64,000 bases of DNA from CBDBIG01 sp965205845 [NCBI: bacterium] (GTDB taxonomy: Bacteria > SAR324), in NCBI GenBank assembly GCA_965205845.1, contig CBDBIG010000005.1:62001-126000 (forward strand), in the 5' to 3' direction. The notes beneath the pieces were generated by a model, which ran no database searches, was not told the origin of the DNA, and saw only the letters and a program-made list of their open reading frames with translations. Made by a program: the position numbers and the translations under genes. How positions within the stretch are numbered: position 1 is the first letter of the stretch; each line of letters starts with the position of its first letter. Below are positions 9,557 through 18,604 of this stretch, in pieces.

Positions 9557-10582
9557 TTATTTTCTGCTTTTTTTACTGCGTTTGGCTGTAGATTTTCCAT
9601 TTTTTCGCTTGGTTTGAGACCTGGCAGGCTGTTTTCCTGGGCTGGCTTCGGGCGCCGTACTTTTTAGCTTGGCAGGTGCTTTTTGTGTATTTGGCTGGGA
9701 TATTTTGGCTTGCAGTGCCAAGGCTACAGGGCTGGCAATGTACAAGGAGGAATAGGTCCCCACAATCACCCCAATGAGCAGCGTGAAGGCAAAATCAGCA
9801 ATTACCCCGCCCCCAAAAATGAGCAGTGCTGACACCACAAACAAGGTGGTGCCCGAGGTAATGAGTGTGCGCCCCAGGGTTTGGTTAATGCTTAAATTGC
9901 AGGTTTCAAGGAAGCTCAGATTGGGTTGGCGCCTCAAATTTTCGCGCAAACGGTCAAAAATAACAATGGTATCGTTAATGGAATATCCTGCAATGGTGAG
10001 CAAGGCTGCGGTAATGGGCAGCGATATCTCAATGCGCGTGAAGAGCAACACCACCAGGGTAAACAAAATATCGTGGAACAAAGCGGCCACGGCGGCGAGG
10101 CTAAAACGCCACTCAAAGCGCAGCCAAATGTAGGCTAAAATGGCAAGCAGCGCACACACAATCGCCAAGGCGGCCGACTGTTTTAATTCACTGCCCACAC
10201 GCGGGCCGACGGTTTCGATGCGACGTACATCCAATTTTTGGAAGCGCGATTTTAAAAATGTCTGCAATTTGCCAATCGTTCGGTTGCTGTCTGTCAGAGG
10301 AATTTGAATCAAATGTTCGTTGTTTTCTTTGCTGCCAAATCGTTGGATCGAAAACTGCGAAAAGCCTTCTTTTTCAAGTGCTGTGCGCAAGGTCTGCCCA
10401 GTGATGTTTTGCTGGGTTTTAATTTGGACCAGGGATCCACCACGAAAATCAATGCCGTAGTTGAGACCATTTAAAGGGTACCAAGCGAGTGCTCCGCTCA
10501 AAATAAATAAAGCAGAAAAACAGATGGCTGGAATGCGCCAGTGAAGCCAAGCGATATGCAAAAGACGTCGGTGTGTGTTCAT
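9557..10582 (-). CDS. secF: protein translocase subunit SecF
   Basis: 341 aa inner-membrane subunit that works with SecD to drive late steps of Sec export using the proton gradient. There is one N-terminal membrane span, the conserved GIDFRGG segment, a periplasmic domain ending at VGPRVGSEL, then five spans with GYSINDTIVIFDRLRENLR, the SecF hallmark. The C-terminus carries about 45 extra residues, very rich in Lys, Arg, Ser, Ala and Pro, predicted to face the cytosol. Gene order yajC-secD-secF on the minus strand is the usual one, but a gap of 304 nt separates secD from secF. Confidence 0.97.
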   Translation of the reverse strand: MNTHRRLLHIAWLHWRIPAICFSALFILSGALAWYPLNGLNYGIDFRGGSLVQIKTQQNITGQTLRTALEKEGFSQFSIQRFGSKENNEHLIQIPLTDSNRTIGKLQTFLKSRFQKLDVRRIETVGPRVGSELKQSAALAIVCALLAILAYIWLRFEWRFSLAAVAALFHDILFTLVVLLFTRIEISLPITAALLTIAGYSINDTIVIFDRLRENLRRQPNLSFLETCNLSINQTLGRTLITSGTTLFVVSALLIFGGGVIADFAFTLLIGVIVGTYSSLYIASPVALALQAKISQPNTQKAPAKLKSTAPEASPGKQPARSQTKRKNGKSTAKRSKKSRK

Positions 10583-10886
10583 AGGGATAAAGGGGCAGGG
10601 GGTAACCTTAGCAAAAAAGGTGTGTGATGTTGTTGGAAGGGGATTACAGGCCTTATAAGCAATGCTGTTTTTAGCTGTTTTTAAAAAGGGCGTATTGAGG
10701 TGTTTTGCCTACTTTTATGCGGGGGCTTTTTAAACACGGTGCCCACATGGCAAACCGCACTCGGATGTGTACAATGGCTTTCAGCATTATCATGACCTCA
10801 CCCATACCTGCCACGAGTGCCAAAATATCGCTTTGTAATTTACGCGGTTTTACCAACACGATCGTGCACCAAGAATGCAAACTTGG
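10583..10886. other. 304-nt spacer between secD and secF
   Basis: No gene seen. The small open frames on both strands have no ribosome site or motif. secD and secF are normally adjacent or overlapping, so this spacer is unusual; it could hold an extra promoter for secF or be an insertion relic. Confidence 0.5.
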
Positions 10887-12449
10887 CTAAATGCGCAAAT
10901 GGGTAACATTGGCTTTTCGCAGTAAAAACACATCAAACAAAAAGCGGGTTACAAAAATAGCGGTAAACATGCTGGCCAAAGTACCAATGGCTAAGGTAAC
11001 CGCAAAGCCTTTAATGGGACCAGTGCCAAACAAGAGCAAGGCAATGGTAGCCATGAGGGTGGTTAAATTGGCGTCAAAAATGGTCCAAAAAGCGCGCCTA
11101 AAACCCTCGTGTACGGCTGCGTGGATGCTGCGTGCGTCTTGGAGTTCTTCACGAATGCGTTCAAATATTAAAATATTGGCATCCACTGAAATGCCCATAA
11201 TAAGCACAATGCCCGCAACCCCTGGAAGGGTTAGAGTGGCTTGTAGTAAGGCTAGCATGGCCAGAATAATGAGCAAATTAAAGCACATGGCAAAAGCCGC
11301 AAAGGTCCCCGGAGTGCGATAGTAGGCCACAATAAACAGCATCACAAACACACTGCCCGCGACCAAGGCAATAAAGCTCGAGCGTATGGAATCTTCGCCC
11401 AAAGAGGCACCTACGGTGCGTTCCTCACGAATGGTAAGTGGGGCGGGGAGCGCACCCGAGCGCAGCACAACCGATAAATTGGTGGCCTCACGCAAGGTAA
11501 ACCCGCCACTAATTTGTGCCTCACCGCCCGTAATAGCCTCACGAATCACGGGAGCAGACTGCACCTTATCGTCTAATACAATAGCCAAACTACGCCCTAC
11601 GTTGTTGCGCGTAATGCTGGCAAAACGTGCCTTGCCGATCGAGTCGAAAGAAATAGACACATAAGGCGAATTGTCGAAACTGCTAAATTGCACCCTTGCA
11701 TCGCGCACGGTTGCACCGCTAAGCACGGCGCGTTTATTCAACACAAATGCTTGTGGTGACACGCTAGCATTGGGATCGCGCACTTTGCGGTTTTTTACCA
11801 CATGGCGCGAGGAATCGTAAGATTGTGGGGTGGCATCGGGGGCCACAAGGTAAAATTCCAACACCGCTTGCGCACCAATGGTGTTCAAGGCATCTTCACG
11901 GTTTTTTAAACCCGGCAGTTGAATCACAAGACCACTCTCACCGCGCTGTTGCAGCGAGGGTTCTGCCACCCCAAGGGAGTCAATCCGATTGCGCAATACC
12001 TCCAGTGCTTGCTCAACGGAGTTTTCGCGCAAACGTTTTGCTTCCTCAGCGGGGAGCGTAAAGGTAGTGTTCTGGCCTTCTTGGGTACGCTCAAGGTTTA
12101 GCAGCAACCGTTGGTATGGGTTTTTTGTCCAGTCCACCTGTTCGCCCGCCCCTAAAGACACCAAAACCTTGCCTTGGTCGACTTCAACCGACACAAAATC
12201 GACGGCATCGGTAATAAACACGTCCTCAAGTTCAACGGCAATGCGGTTAAGTGTGCGTTCAATTACTGCCTCGCGTTGCACTGCCAAGTCAAGGTGCATG
12301 CCGCCTTGCAAATCAAGACCAAGGTTTAGTTGGTAGGGTTGTTTGATGTGATCCCCTTGTGCCTGGTAAGCCTTCCAAGTGGGCCAAAGTGCTAATATGC
12401 ACAAAGCCAACAGGCCACCAATCAAGAGTCCTTTCAGTTTTTTTCCCAT
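10887..12449 (-). CDS. secD: protein translocase subunit SecD
   Basis: 520 aa partner of SecF. It has an N-terminal span (about residues 8-26), the GLDLQGGMHL hallmark at about 44-53, and a periplasmic P1 region with VLRNRIDSLGVAEP. A second conserved region is followed by five spans, the last block holding GIVLIMGISVDANILIFERIREE in two parts (GMSVDANIL-type motif). The length is at the short end of the family. The start ATG lies 8 nt after the yajC stop, with AAGG upstream, so translation is probably coupled. Confidence 0.97.
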   Translation of the reverse strand: MGKKLKGLLIGGLLALCILALWPTWKAYQAQGDHIKQPYQLNLGLDLQGGMHLDLAVQREAVIERTLNRIAVELEDVFITDAVDFVSVEVDQGKVLVSLGAGEQVDWTKNPYQRLLLNLERTQEGQNTTFTLPAEEAKRLRENSVEQALEVLRNRIDSLGVAEPSLQQRGESGLVIQLPGLKNREDALNTIGAQAVLEFYLVAPDATPQSYDSSRHVVKNRKVRDPNASVSPQAFVLNKRAVLSGATVRDARVQFSSFDNSPYVSISFDSIGKARFASITRNNVGRSLAIVLDDKVQSAPVIREAITGGEAQISGGFTLREATNLSVVLRSGALPAPLTIREERTVGASLGEDSIRSSFIALVAGSVFVMLFIVAYYRTPGTFAAFAMCFNLLIILAMLALLQATLTLPGVAGIVLIMGISVDANILIFERIREELQDARSIHAAVHEGFRRAFWTIFDANLTTLMATIALLLFGTGPIKGFAVTLAIGTLASMFTAIFVTRFLFDVFLLRKANVTHLRI

Positions 12450-12457
12450 ACGCCTTG

Positions 12458-12970
12458 TTACTTATCTGCCTTATTTTTTGCACTTTTGCTGGTTTTGCTG
12501 GGGGCTTTGGCTTTGCTGGCAGGTTTGCTGGGAGGGGTTTTTTTGCTGGCTGTGGCACTTGACGCAGTCGCATTCCCTGTCGTTTTGCCCGCAATGCGTG
12601 GACGAGACAATACAATTGAAACCCTACTCGCAATTTCGAGGGTAACCGTTTGCTCACCCAGCTTGACAATTTTTCCATGAATGCCACTGTCGGTAATTAC
12701 ATTGTCTCCCACCTTGAGAGCTTCAAGCAAGGCGCGGTGTTCTTTGGCGCGTTTTTGCTGGGGGCGGATCATTAAAAACCAAAAAATGGCAAAAATGAGG
12801 ATGAGGGGTACAAATTGGGCGATGATATTTCTGCCACCGCCCGCTTGGTCTGCATTTCCCCCAGGCATGGCATGGGCTATGGGTAAAAATGCCACCACAG
12901 TGAACACGATGGTCAGCACTACAAAAATGGCAAGCAAACCTTTAAGCAAAAATTTGGGTTGGGAATGCAT
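12458..12970 (-). CDS. yajC: Sec translocon accessory protein YajC, with a long Lys/Ala/Pro tail
   Basis: 170 aa, compared with about 110 for typical YajC. It begins with a hydrophobic signal-like segment (about residues 8-30, ending PIAHA), then the standard YajC span and the hallmark FWFLMIRPQQKR. The core continues as EHRALLEALKVGDNVITDSGIHGKIV. The last 45 or so residues are a low-complexity tail of Ala, Lys, Ser, Thr and Pro, probably cytosolic. An in-frame ATG at 13003 would add 11 residues; neither start has a strong ribosome site. It is first gene of yajC-secD-secF. Confidence 0.93.
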   Translation of the reverse strand: MHSQPKFLLKGLLAIFVVLTIVFTVVAFLPIAHAMPGGNADQAGGGRNIIAQFVPLILIFAIFWFLMIRPQQKRAKEHRALLEALKVGDNVITDSGIHGKIVKLGEQTVTLEIASRVSIVLSRPRIAGKTTGNATASSATASKKTPPSKPASKAKAPSKTSKSAKNKADK

Positions 12971-13003
12971 CGGTTGTTTATATCCCTTAAAATGGTGGTC
13001 CAT

Positions 13004-14130
13004 GGCAAAATTTCAGAAGTTAGAAAAACGAAGTCGACACTATAGCAAATAGATTGTCGTTTTTGTATCTCTTCTTTTCACAAAGCATGGGGGCATGGGG
13101 GCGGTTTATGTGAGGCTTACTTTGGATAGTTCACAAAATAAAACAAGGCTGCCCGAGTGCTTTTTTAAGCAAACCTAAAGCTGCTACTTGCAATACCTTG
13201 CCTTGCTTCATTTCACCAAACCCCAGCAGGGTTGACCAAATTTTTTAACAAAAGCTGATGATGACCTCATTTTACGCCGCACCACACCTATTTACATCCA
13301 CACCCCCATTGTTGGTTATGGCATTGGTTGCGGCAATTTTAGCCTTTGGGTAAGGGAATAGCTAAACTATGGCCATCTGCTAAGGGCCAAAGTCGAGGTA
13401 GCCGCTTTTACTGTTGCCTTGGACATTGTTGACTTGGCTCACGGGCAAAAACCCCATAGGGCGCCGATAGTTTAGGTGATAGCGCAACCACGAAAGCCAA
13501 CCCCCCAGCAACAACTCCCCGAGTGCCATGGAAAAACGCCTCACAAAACCCGTTTGGATGCCGTTGGTTTGGGCACTGGCGTCTGCTTGGACGGGCACCT
13601 TAGCGGGGCGGAGGGCGTTATTGGGTGCAGAAAATTTGGTGGTCGCGGTGGTATCACTCCCAAAAATGCCGCTTTTCCACCAGGAATATTCGCCCACCCC
13701 AAGTTACCATTGCAAGGCGCCCCGCGGACCGGAGGTCCTTTGCCTCTCCCACCATAATGGCGCATCACACCCAAGGCTAAGCCCACTTGCAAAGCGTGGT
13801 TCCTCCCAAACGAGCACCGCCAGCGCGCTGAGACACCATACCTCCACCACGCCATGTGTCTGCATAAGTTTAAGCGCATCAAAGCATATAGGGAGCATCT
13901 TGTTCACAACATAGCACAATGGTTATACTAACGGGGATTGTAGATGCCTTCGGGTGCTTTACTTTGAGATACGTTAGCTAATCCGTTTCTACCGCATTTC
14001 TTTTAACCCCTAATCTTAGTTTGACCAAAAAAGTAAGCAAAAACCCACCACCGCCTTTGCAGTGCTTAGCTTCTTGGTCCCAGCTAGACATAACCCTTTT
14101 TTGAAAAAAAGAAAGCCCTTAAAACCTCCA
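13004..14130. other. gene-poor stretch, 1.13 kb
   Basis: No gene I can support. A 105-codon minus-strand frame at 13380-13697 and neighbouring frames at 13541-13919 could together be remains of one decayed gene, since their peptides look protein-like but lie in different frames. No family is recognised. The right end holds the upstream region of the dehydratase gene, with an A-rich stretch near 14100. Confidence 0.4.
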
Positions 14131-15090
14131 ATGCGCACAAATGAAGTTACCCCAGAGCACATTGTTGCCGCAGCGCGTGGTTTGCAAGGCATTGCGCACC
14201 GCACGCCTGTGAACACATCGCGCACCCTTAACCGTCTCACGGGCTGTGATTTGGTGTTAAAATGCGAGAACTTTCAGCGTGCTGGGGCCTTTAAATTTCG
14301 CGGGGCATACCATGCGTTGAGTTCCCTTTCCAAGCAAGCGCGTCACAAGGGGGTCATCGCGTATTCATCGGGCAACCATGGGCAAGGTATGGCTTTGGCG
14401 GGCAGCTTGTTGCAAGTACCCATCACCATTGTGTCCCCCCACAATGCGCCTAGGGTTAAGTTAGATGCCATTCGGGGGTATGGAGCGGAGCTTGTGTTGT
14501 ATGACAAACAAACACAACAGCGTGAAGAGGTTACCACCAAAATACAAAAAGAACGTGATTTGGTGTTGGTGCCTCCTTTTGATGACCCTCACATTATTGC
14601 AGGACAAGGCACAGCAGCCCTTGAGCTCCTTGAAGAGCATGGGGATCTGGAGGCTTTGCTCACCCCTTGCGGTGGCGGAGGTTTGCTTTCGGGTTGTGCC
14701 ATTGCGCTTAAAGCACACCAACCAAGGGCCAAGATATTTGGGGTTGAACCCAGTGTAGCCACAAAAGCCCAGCAAGCCATGGCTGTGGGTAAAGTGGTTC
14801 GCATTCCACCATCCCACAGCATTGCCGATGGCCTCTTACCGACGGCCATTGGCCAGCACAACCTCGCCATTATGCGGCGCTTGGTCGACGCCATATGGGA
14901 TGTTGGGGAAGAAGAAATTATACTGGCATTGCGCGTACTGTGGGAACGGGCAAAGCTGTTGGTCGAGCCTTCTGCGGCAGCGGCGCTAGCACCCCTGTTA
15001 CGCTCCAACCACGCCTTAAAAGGGGCCAAGGTTGGGATTATTTTGAGCGGTGGGAATGCCGATCTTGCAAGCCTTGGCGGGGCATTTTGA
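14131..15090 (+). CDS. threonine ammonia-lyase (catabolic/biosynthetic, short form)
   Basis: 319 aa PLP enzyme of fold type II that deaminates threonine (and serine) to 2-oxobutyrate. It shows the PLP lysine in FKFRGA (Lys55), the SSGNHGQG loop, the glycine-rich phosphate-binding GGGGLLSG, and the C-terminal ILSGGN motif that contacts the PLP ring. It lacks the ACT regulatory domain of long IlvA, as in TdcB or serine racemase. The ATG at 14131 fits the family N-terminus; an in-frame ATG at 14062 has no support. The last 44 bp of the gene are repeated eight more times directly downstream. Confidence 0.9.
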   Translation: MRTNEVTPEHIVAAARGLQGIAHRTPVNTSRTLNRLTGCDLVLKCENFQRAGAFKFRGAYHALSSLSKQARHKGVIAYSSGNHGQGMALAGSLLQVPITIVSPHNAPRVKLDAIRGYGAELVLYDKQTQQREEVTTKIQKERDLVLVPPFDDPHIIAGQGTAALELLEEHGDLEALLTPCGGGGLLSGCAIALKAHQPRAKIFGVEPSVATKAQQAMAVGKVVRIPPSHSIADGLLPTAIGQHNLAIMRRLVDAIWDVGEEEIILALRVLWERAKLLVEPSAAAALAPLLRSNHALKGAKVGIILSGGNADLASLGGAF

Positions 15091-15438
15091 GCGGTGAGAA
15101 TGCCGATCTTGCAAGCCTTGGCGGGGCATTTTGAGCGGTGAGAATGCCGATCTTGCAAGCCTTGGCGGGGCATTTTGAGCGGTGGGAATGCCGATATTGC
15201 AGCCTTGGCGGGGCATTTTGAGCGGTGAGAATGCCGATCTTGCAAGCCTTGGCGGGGCATTTTGAGCGGTGGGAATGCCGATCTTGCAAGCCTTGGCGGG
15301 GCATTTTGAGCGGTGGGAATGCCGATCTTGCAAGCCTTGGCGGGGCATTTTGAGCGGTGGGAATGCCGATATTGCAGCCTTGGCGGGGCATTTTGAGCGG
15401 TGAGAATGCCGATCTTGCAAAGCCTTGGCGGGGCATTT
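15044..15438. repeat. nine-unit 44-bp tandem array starting in the 3' end of the dehydratase gene
   Basis: Units start at 15044, 15088, 15132, 15176, 15219, 15263, 15307, 15351 and 15394. Unit 1 is the true gene end (coding for LSGGNADLASLGGAF) and its stop codon is the first TGA of unit 2. Units vary at few positions: GGG/GAG near the start, and units 4 and 8 share a one-base-shorter ATATTGCAGCC variant. Each unit holds ATGCC...GGCAT complementarity followed by TTTT, resembling a weak terminator hairpin. There are no spacers, so it is not a CRISPR array. Confidence 0.97.
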
Positions 15439-16512
15439 TTAGGGGCGCATTGTTCATAAGCAGCAACGCCAAAACCCCTGCCCTACAAAAATAGCATTGC
15501 AAAAGGAAGGAAAAAGCATTCACCAGACACGGATCAACGTTCCACCCCAAAGGCACGCGACGTGCGTGGTGAAAGGCTGGGTTTTGCCCTCTTCGAACCA
15601 CACATGCTTAAAGCACCGTGGGGTCGTATTTTTTAGTAAGCGCAGTCTGGCGTTGGTGAAAGTGTAACCGTTCACATGGTTTTACACGGGTTGCTTTGGG
15701 GTCAATCTTAAATAGCATGTTTTTTGGGTATAATAATTTCAGTCCCTAAAAGATTGGCTCCACTTATCCTTAGCTTAAGGTTTCCCCGTCAAACTTAAAA
15801 CCAACCCAGGATCGCGCCAGGGGTCAAGAGGGATACCACCAGGCAGACTATCGGTTTACCCGTTGATTTTGAGCCACGCGATAGCTCTTGGCAAACGCAT
15901 CTCAGCAAATCGGAACACCATCGCTGGAAAGGCTAGTGGCAGCAATCAAGCAGCGCACCTCAGCGGCCCCTTCAAGAAAAAGGGGCTCTTCTTTGGCTGC
16001 CTCTCGCTTGGCAAGTGAGCCCGGCCACGATTCAATTTCCACGTTTGTAAAATACTGCAATCGTGCGCATCGCGCGCTTCGGTCTCTTGACCCAAGGGTT
16101 AGGGAATCGCTGGCGTTTGGCGGCTGCGGTGCAAACGGGCCATGCGGGTGTCGTTATCCGCTTTCAAGGGGCAAGGGCTCGCACGCCAACCACACCCGTA
16201 ATTGCAAAACACATCACCTACTTGTTCTGGGCACCCAAATCACGCGGAGGTCTGCGCGAACGGCAATACCCATCCCCACATAACAGTGGTCGCAAGGCAT
16301 GGGGATGGGGACAGCCATCTTTGTGGGATGTAGTTGTATCAGAAATTTCGCTATATCCCGCTTATTTCCATGTGGTCGCATAAGCATGTGTCTCGGCACA
16401 ATGTGTGTGTAAAAGCATGCGAACGTTTACACGTGCGCATGGCGCATATTTCACATGATGCAACTATTGATTGAGCCACAGGTGCGCATGGCGCATATTT
16501 CACATGATGCAA
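15439..16512. other. gene-poor stretch, 1.07 kb, with several repeats
   Basis: No supported gene. Two overlapping plus-strand frames (15888-16283 and 16063-16383) have protein-like composition in places, but I recognise no family and they could be remains of one frameshifted gene. The right part contains a dispersed repeat shared with 61244-61293 and a 49-bp tandem repeat derived from the end of the neighbouring solute-binding protein gene. Confidence 0.45.
16287..16406. repeat. dispersed repeat, two parts shared with 61244-61293
   Basis: 16287-16317 (TGGTCGCAA..GGGGACAGCCA) and 16385-16406 (CATGTGTCTCGGCACAATG) both recur near 61244-61293, there in the opposite order and fused. The GGGGACAGCCA core also occurs at 22324-22334. 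Such GGGACAGCC-type motifs are often seen in dispersed non-coding repeats. Confidence 0.7.
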
Positions 16513-16551
16513 CTATTGATTGAGCCACAGGTGTGCATGGCGCATATTGAG
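16433..16551. repeat. 49-bp tandem repeat at the 3' end of the solute-binding protein gene
   Basis: Full copies lie at 16433-16481 and 16482-16530, with a partial copy from 16531 that is the gene's own end. Read on the minus strand, each unit repeats the last codons (MRHAHLWLNQ, then stop) plus about 17 bp downstream. A diverged match lies at 53822-53868. Confidence 0.93.
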
Positions 16552-18114
16552 AAAGTGGCTCTGGGCCATTACGTAACCTTCAAGGCGTCGGTCATGTACC
16601 AGCACAAGATTCCACCACAATACGGGTGCCGCCCACATTTTACGCAAAGCATAGCGCTGCATTTTTAGGATAACCTTACGTTGCTTTTTAAAGTTACTTT
16701 CACGCAGTTGCTGCGCGTACCAACGGTTAAACTGCTTGTCCTGCTTGGTGCTGGTATAATCGCCGGGTGCACCTGGGATAAACTTTGCAATATCTACCGT
16801 GGGATTCACCAGCGCCTGGCAACCCGCATCGACTGCCACGGCGTGCTGACGATTGCGCCTTTGGGCATACCATTGAGGCGTTGAGACGACTTTTTGCCGA
16901 GCGTTTACCCCAATTTTCTTCCATTGCTCAACCAGCCAATTACCCACCACCAAGTAGGGCTGGTCGGTATCACGATTAAGCAGTTCGAAGGAAAGATCTG
17001 TCTGCTTAGCCCGCTTTAGCAAAAGTTTTGCAGTGTGTAGCGAACGGGGGAAATTGCCATAGCCTGGTTCGCGGCGAAGTTCTTTTTGAGTAAACGACAG
17101 CGGGTGCCCAGGAAAGGTATAGCCACCCACGGTTTTTACAATGGTCGTTTGAGATAACGCTTTGCTACCGCCCCAGCGGTCAATGGCCAAGTGCAGAGCA
17201 CGTCGTACACGAACATCGTCAAACGGTTTTTTGTCGGTGTTAAAAGCCACCAAAATCAAGCAATTCCATGCACCTTCATGCACGTTGAAAGCGTTTTTCT
17301 TTTTAAGCAATCCTGTCACAGCATCGGGAGGCAATCCGCGAAATATACCATGAATCTTGCCATCTTGAATGGCTTTCACGTAGGTACCTTGCCGTTTGGC
17401 AAAAATGGCCTGAAAGCCATCGAGGTATGGCAGACCTCGCACGTAATAGCTAGGGTTACTCTCACCCGTTATATATTTACGTGGCACGTATTTTTTCAGT
17501 CGAAATGGTCCAGAGCCCATCACACTTTTTTCATAAAACCGCGGATTTTTTTTGAGAATGTCGGCTTTGTAGATATAGTTAAAAGGCACGGCTAAAGTGG
17601 GAATAAACGCATTCGAAGGATGATGTAAGGTGAAAACAACCCGATAACTACCCTTTGTTCGATAGGATTTTATCATGCTAAAAAAGCGTTTGCGTGCACT
17701 TGTTATCTCCTTACCATAGGTTTCAGGGTTTACCAGCTTCCGCCAGCTGGCAACCACATCGCGTGAGGTTAGCGGAGATCCATCGTGAAACTTTACCCCC
17801 TTGCGCAGGGTAAAGGTGTAGGTTTTTTTGTCTTCGCTTACCCTCCAGCGTGTGGCTAGGTCGCCTATAATCCGTGCTTTTGTGCTGGTGGGGTCGACTT
17901 GAATGAGCAGAGAGTAAAATGGTGCGGTTGGGTGAATGGTTGCAAATGTCGTTTCTCGGTGTCCGTCTAAGCTGGGTGCACCCGAAGAGGGTACCATGTA
18001 TTTTAAGATGCCACCATGTTGTTGGGCATGGATTTGGGGGGGGAGGGCGAGCATGGTCAAGATGCTAAAAGTCAGTAGGCATCCCAAGTGTTGCCATTGA
18101 AAACCTGTTTTCAT
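16513..18114 (-). CDS. ABC transporter substrate-binding protein, peptide/nickel family (SBP_bac_5)
   Basis: 533 aa periplasmic binding protein. It has an N-terminal signal peptide (hydrophobic segment about residues 10-28, ending IHAQ), then GGILKYMVPSSGAPSLDGHR in two blocks, the family segment GVKFHDGSPLTSRDVVASW near 110-130, and a C-terminal lobe with LNRDTDQPY. It is one of three paralogues here (also at 54419 and 56397) that share the N-terminal GAPSLD.HRE.TFAT.HPTAPFYSLL pattern. No permease or ATPase gene is adjacent, so it may serve a remote transporter. AGGAA lies about 11 bp before the ATG. The ligand is not predictable. Confidence 0.92.
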   Translation of the reverse strand: MKTGFQWQHLGCLLTFSILTMLALPPQIHAQQHGGILKYMVPSSGAPSLDGHRETTFATIHPTAPFYSLLIQVDPTSTKARIIGDLATRWRVSEDKKTYTFTLRKGVKFHDGSPLTSRDVVASWRKLVNPETYGKEITSARKRFFSMIKSYRTKGSYRVVFTLHHPSNAFIPTLAVPFNYIYKADILKKNPRFYEKSVMGSGPFRLKKYVPRKYITGESNPSYYVRGLPYLDGFQAIFAKRQGTYVKAIQDGKIHGIFRGLPPDAVTGLLKKKNAFNVHEGAWNCLILVAFNTDKKPFDDVRVRRALHLAIDRWGGSKALSQTTIVKTVGGYTFPGHPLSFTQKELRREPGYGNFPRSLHTAKLLLKRAKQTDLSFELLNRDTDQPYLVVGNWLVEQWKKIGVNARQKVVSTPQWYAQRRNRQHAVAVDAGCQALVNPTVDIAKFIPGAPGDYTSTKQDKQFNRWYAQQLRESNFKKQRKVILKMQRYALRKMWAAPVLWWNLVLVHDRRLEGYVMAQSHFLNMRHAHLWLNQ

Positions 18115-18604
18115 TCGAAATGTTTCCTCTGCTATTAGAATATGGTATACGTTGCACGCCGCGGATGTTTGCTTTTGCTACTGAAATATGGAATGTGACC
18201 GTACAGAGTATGGTCTTATCTCCATCTGATAGAAGGCGTGTGTGTCGCTGACAAACAGCAGATACAAAATGCGCTTCCAGTTTAGTGGCGTTTATTCCGC
18301 ACGGGGTTTGTGCTCCGCCCCTCAGCGAGACAATGTTCAAAAAAAGACATACACTCCTATGTGTACGCACATATTTGGTAGGTAAACGGGATATTCCAAT
18401 CACATTTACTTATAAACAGTGTATTACGAGGATGGCACATATTTTTAAGGAAGTCTATTCACAAAATGCCCTGTGTTTTTGAAGATGCAAGACTTTAAAA
18501 ACACTACGTACCTCTTGTGCGTGGGGTTTCGAACCAGGTGCTGGTGGTAAACGAAAACCAGCCATTTGTCTTGCACTATTATGAAAAGGAGAGAGAGAGT
18601 CGCT
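18115..18604. other. 490-nt intergenic region between divergent genes
   Basis: Lies between the divergent solute-binding protein and flavin enzyme genes and should hold both promoters. No gene is seen; a 151-codon minus-strand frame at 18445-18900 is the shadow of the flavin enzyme gene. AT-rich stretches occur near 18400-18450. No tRNA: a GGTTTCGAACC patch at 18528 cannot be folded into a cloverleaf. Confidence 0.5.

Noticed and set aside
13380-13697. 105-codon minus-strand frame as an intact gene
   Set aside because: Neighbouring peptides lie in other frames; no motif or ribosome site, so only a possible relic.
15044-15438. CRISPR array
   Set aside because: The units are directly adjacent with no unique spacers and start in a coding sequence; no cas genes.
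14589-15601. Long minus-strand open frames over the 44-bp array
   Set aside because: They read the repeat in rotating frames and lie opposite a clear dehydratase gene; no ribosome site or motif.
15888-16383. Two overlapping plus-strand frames as real genes
   Set aside because: Composition is partly protein-like but no family or start supports either; at best a decayed gene.
18500-18560. tRNA-like patch with GGTTTCGAACC
   Set aside because: Neighbouring bases do not pair into T, anticodon or acceptor stems.
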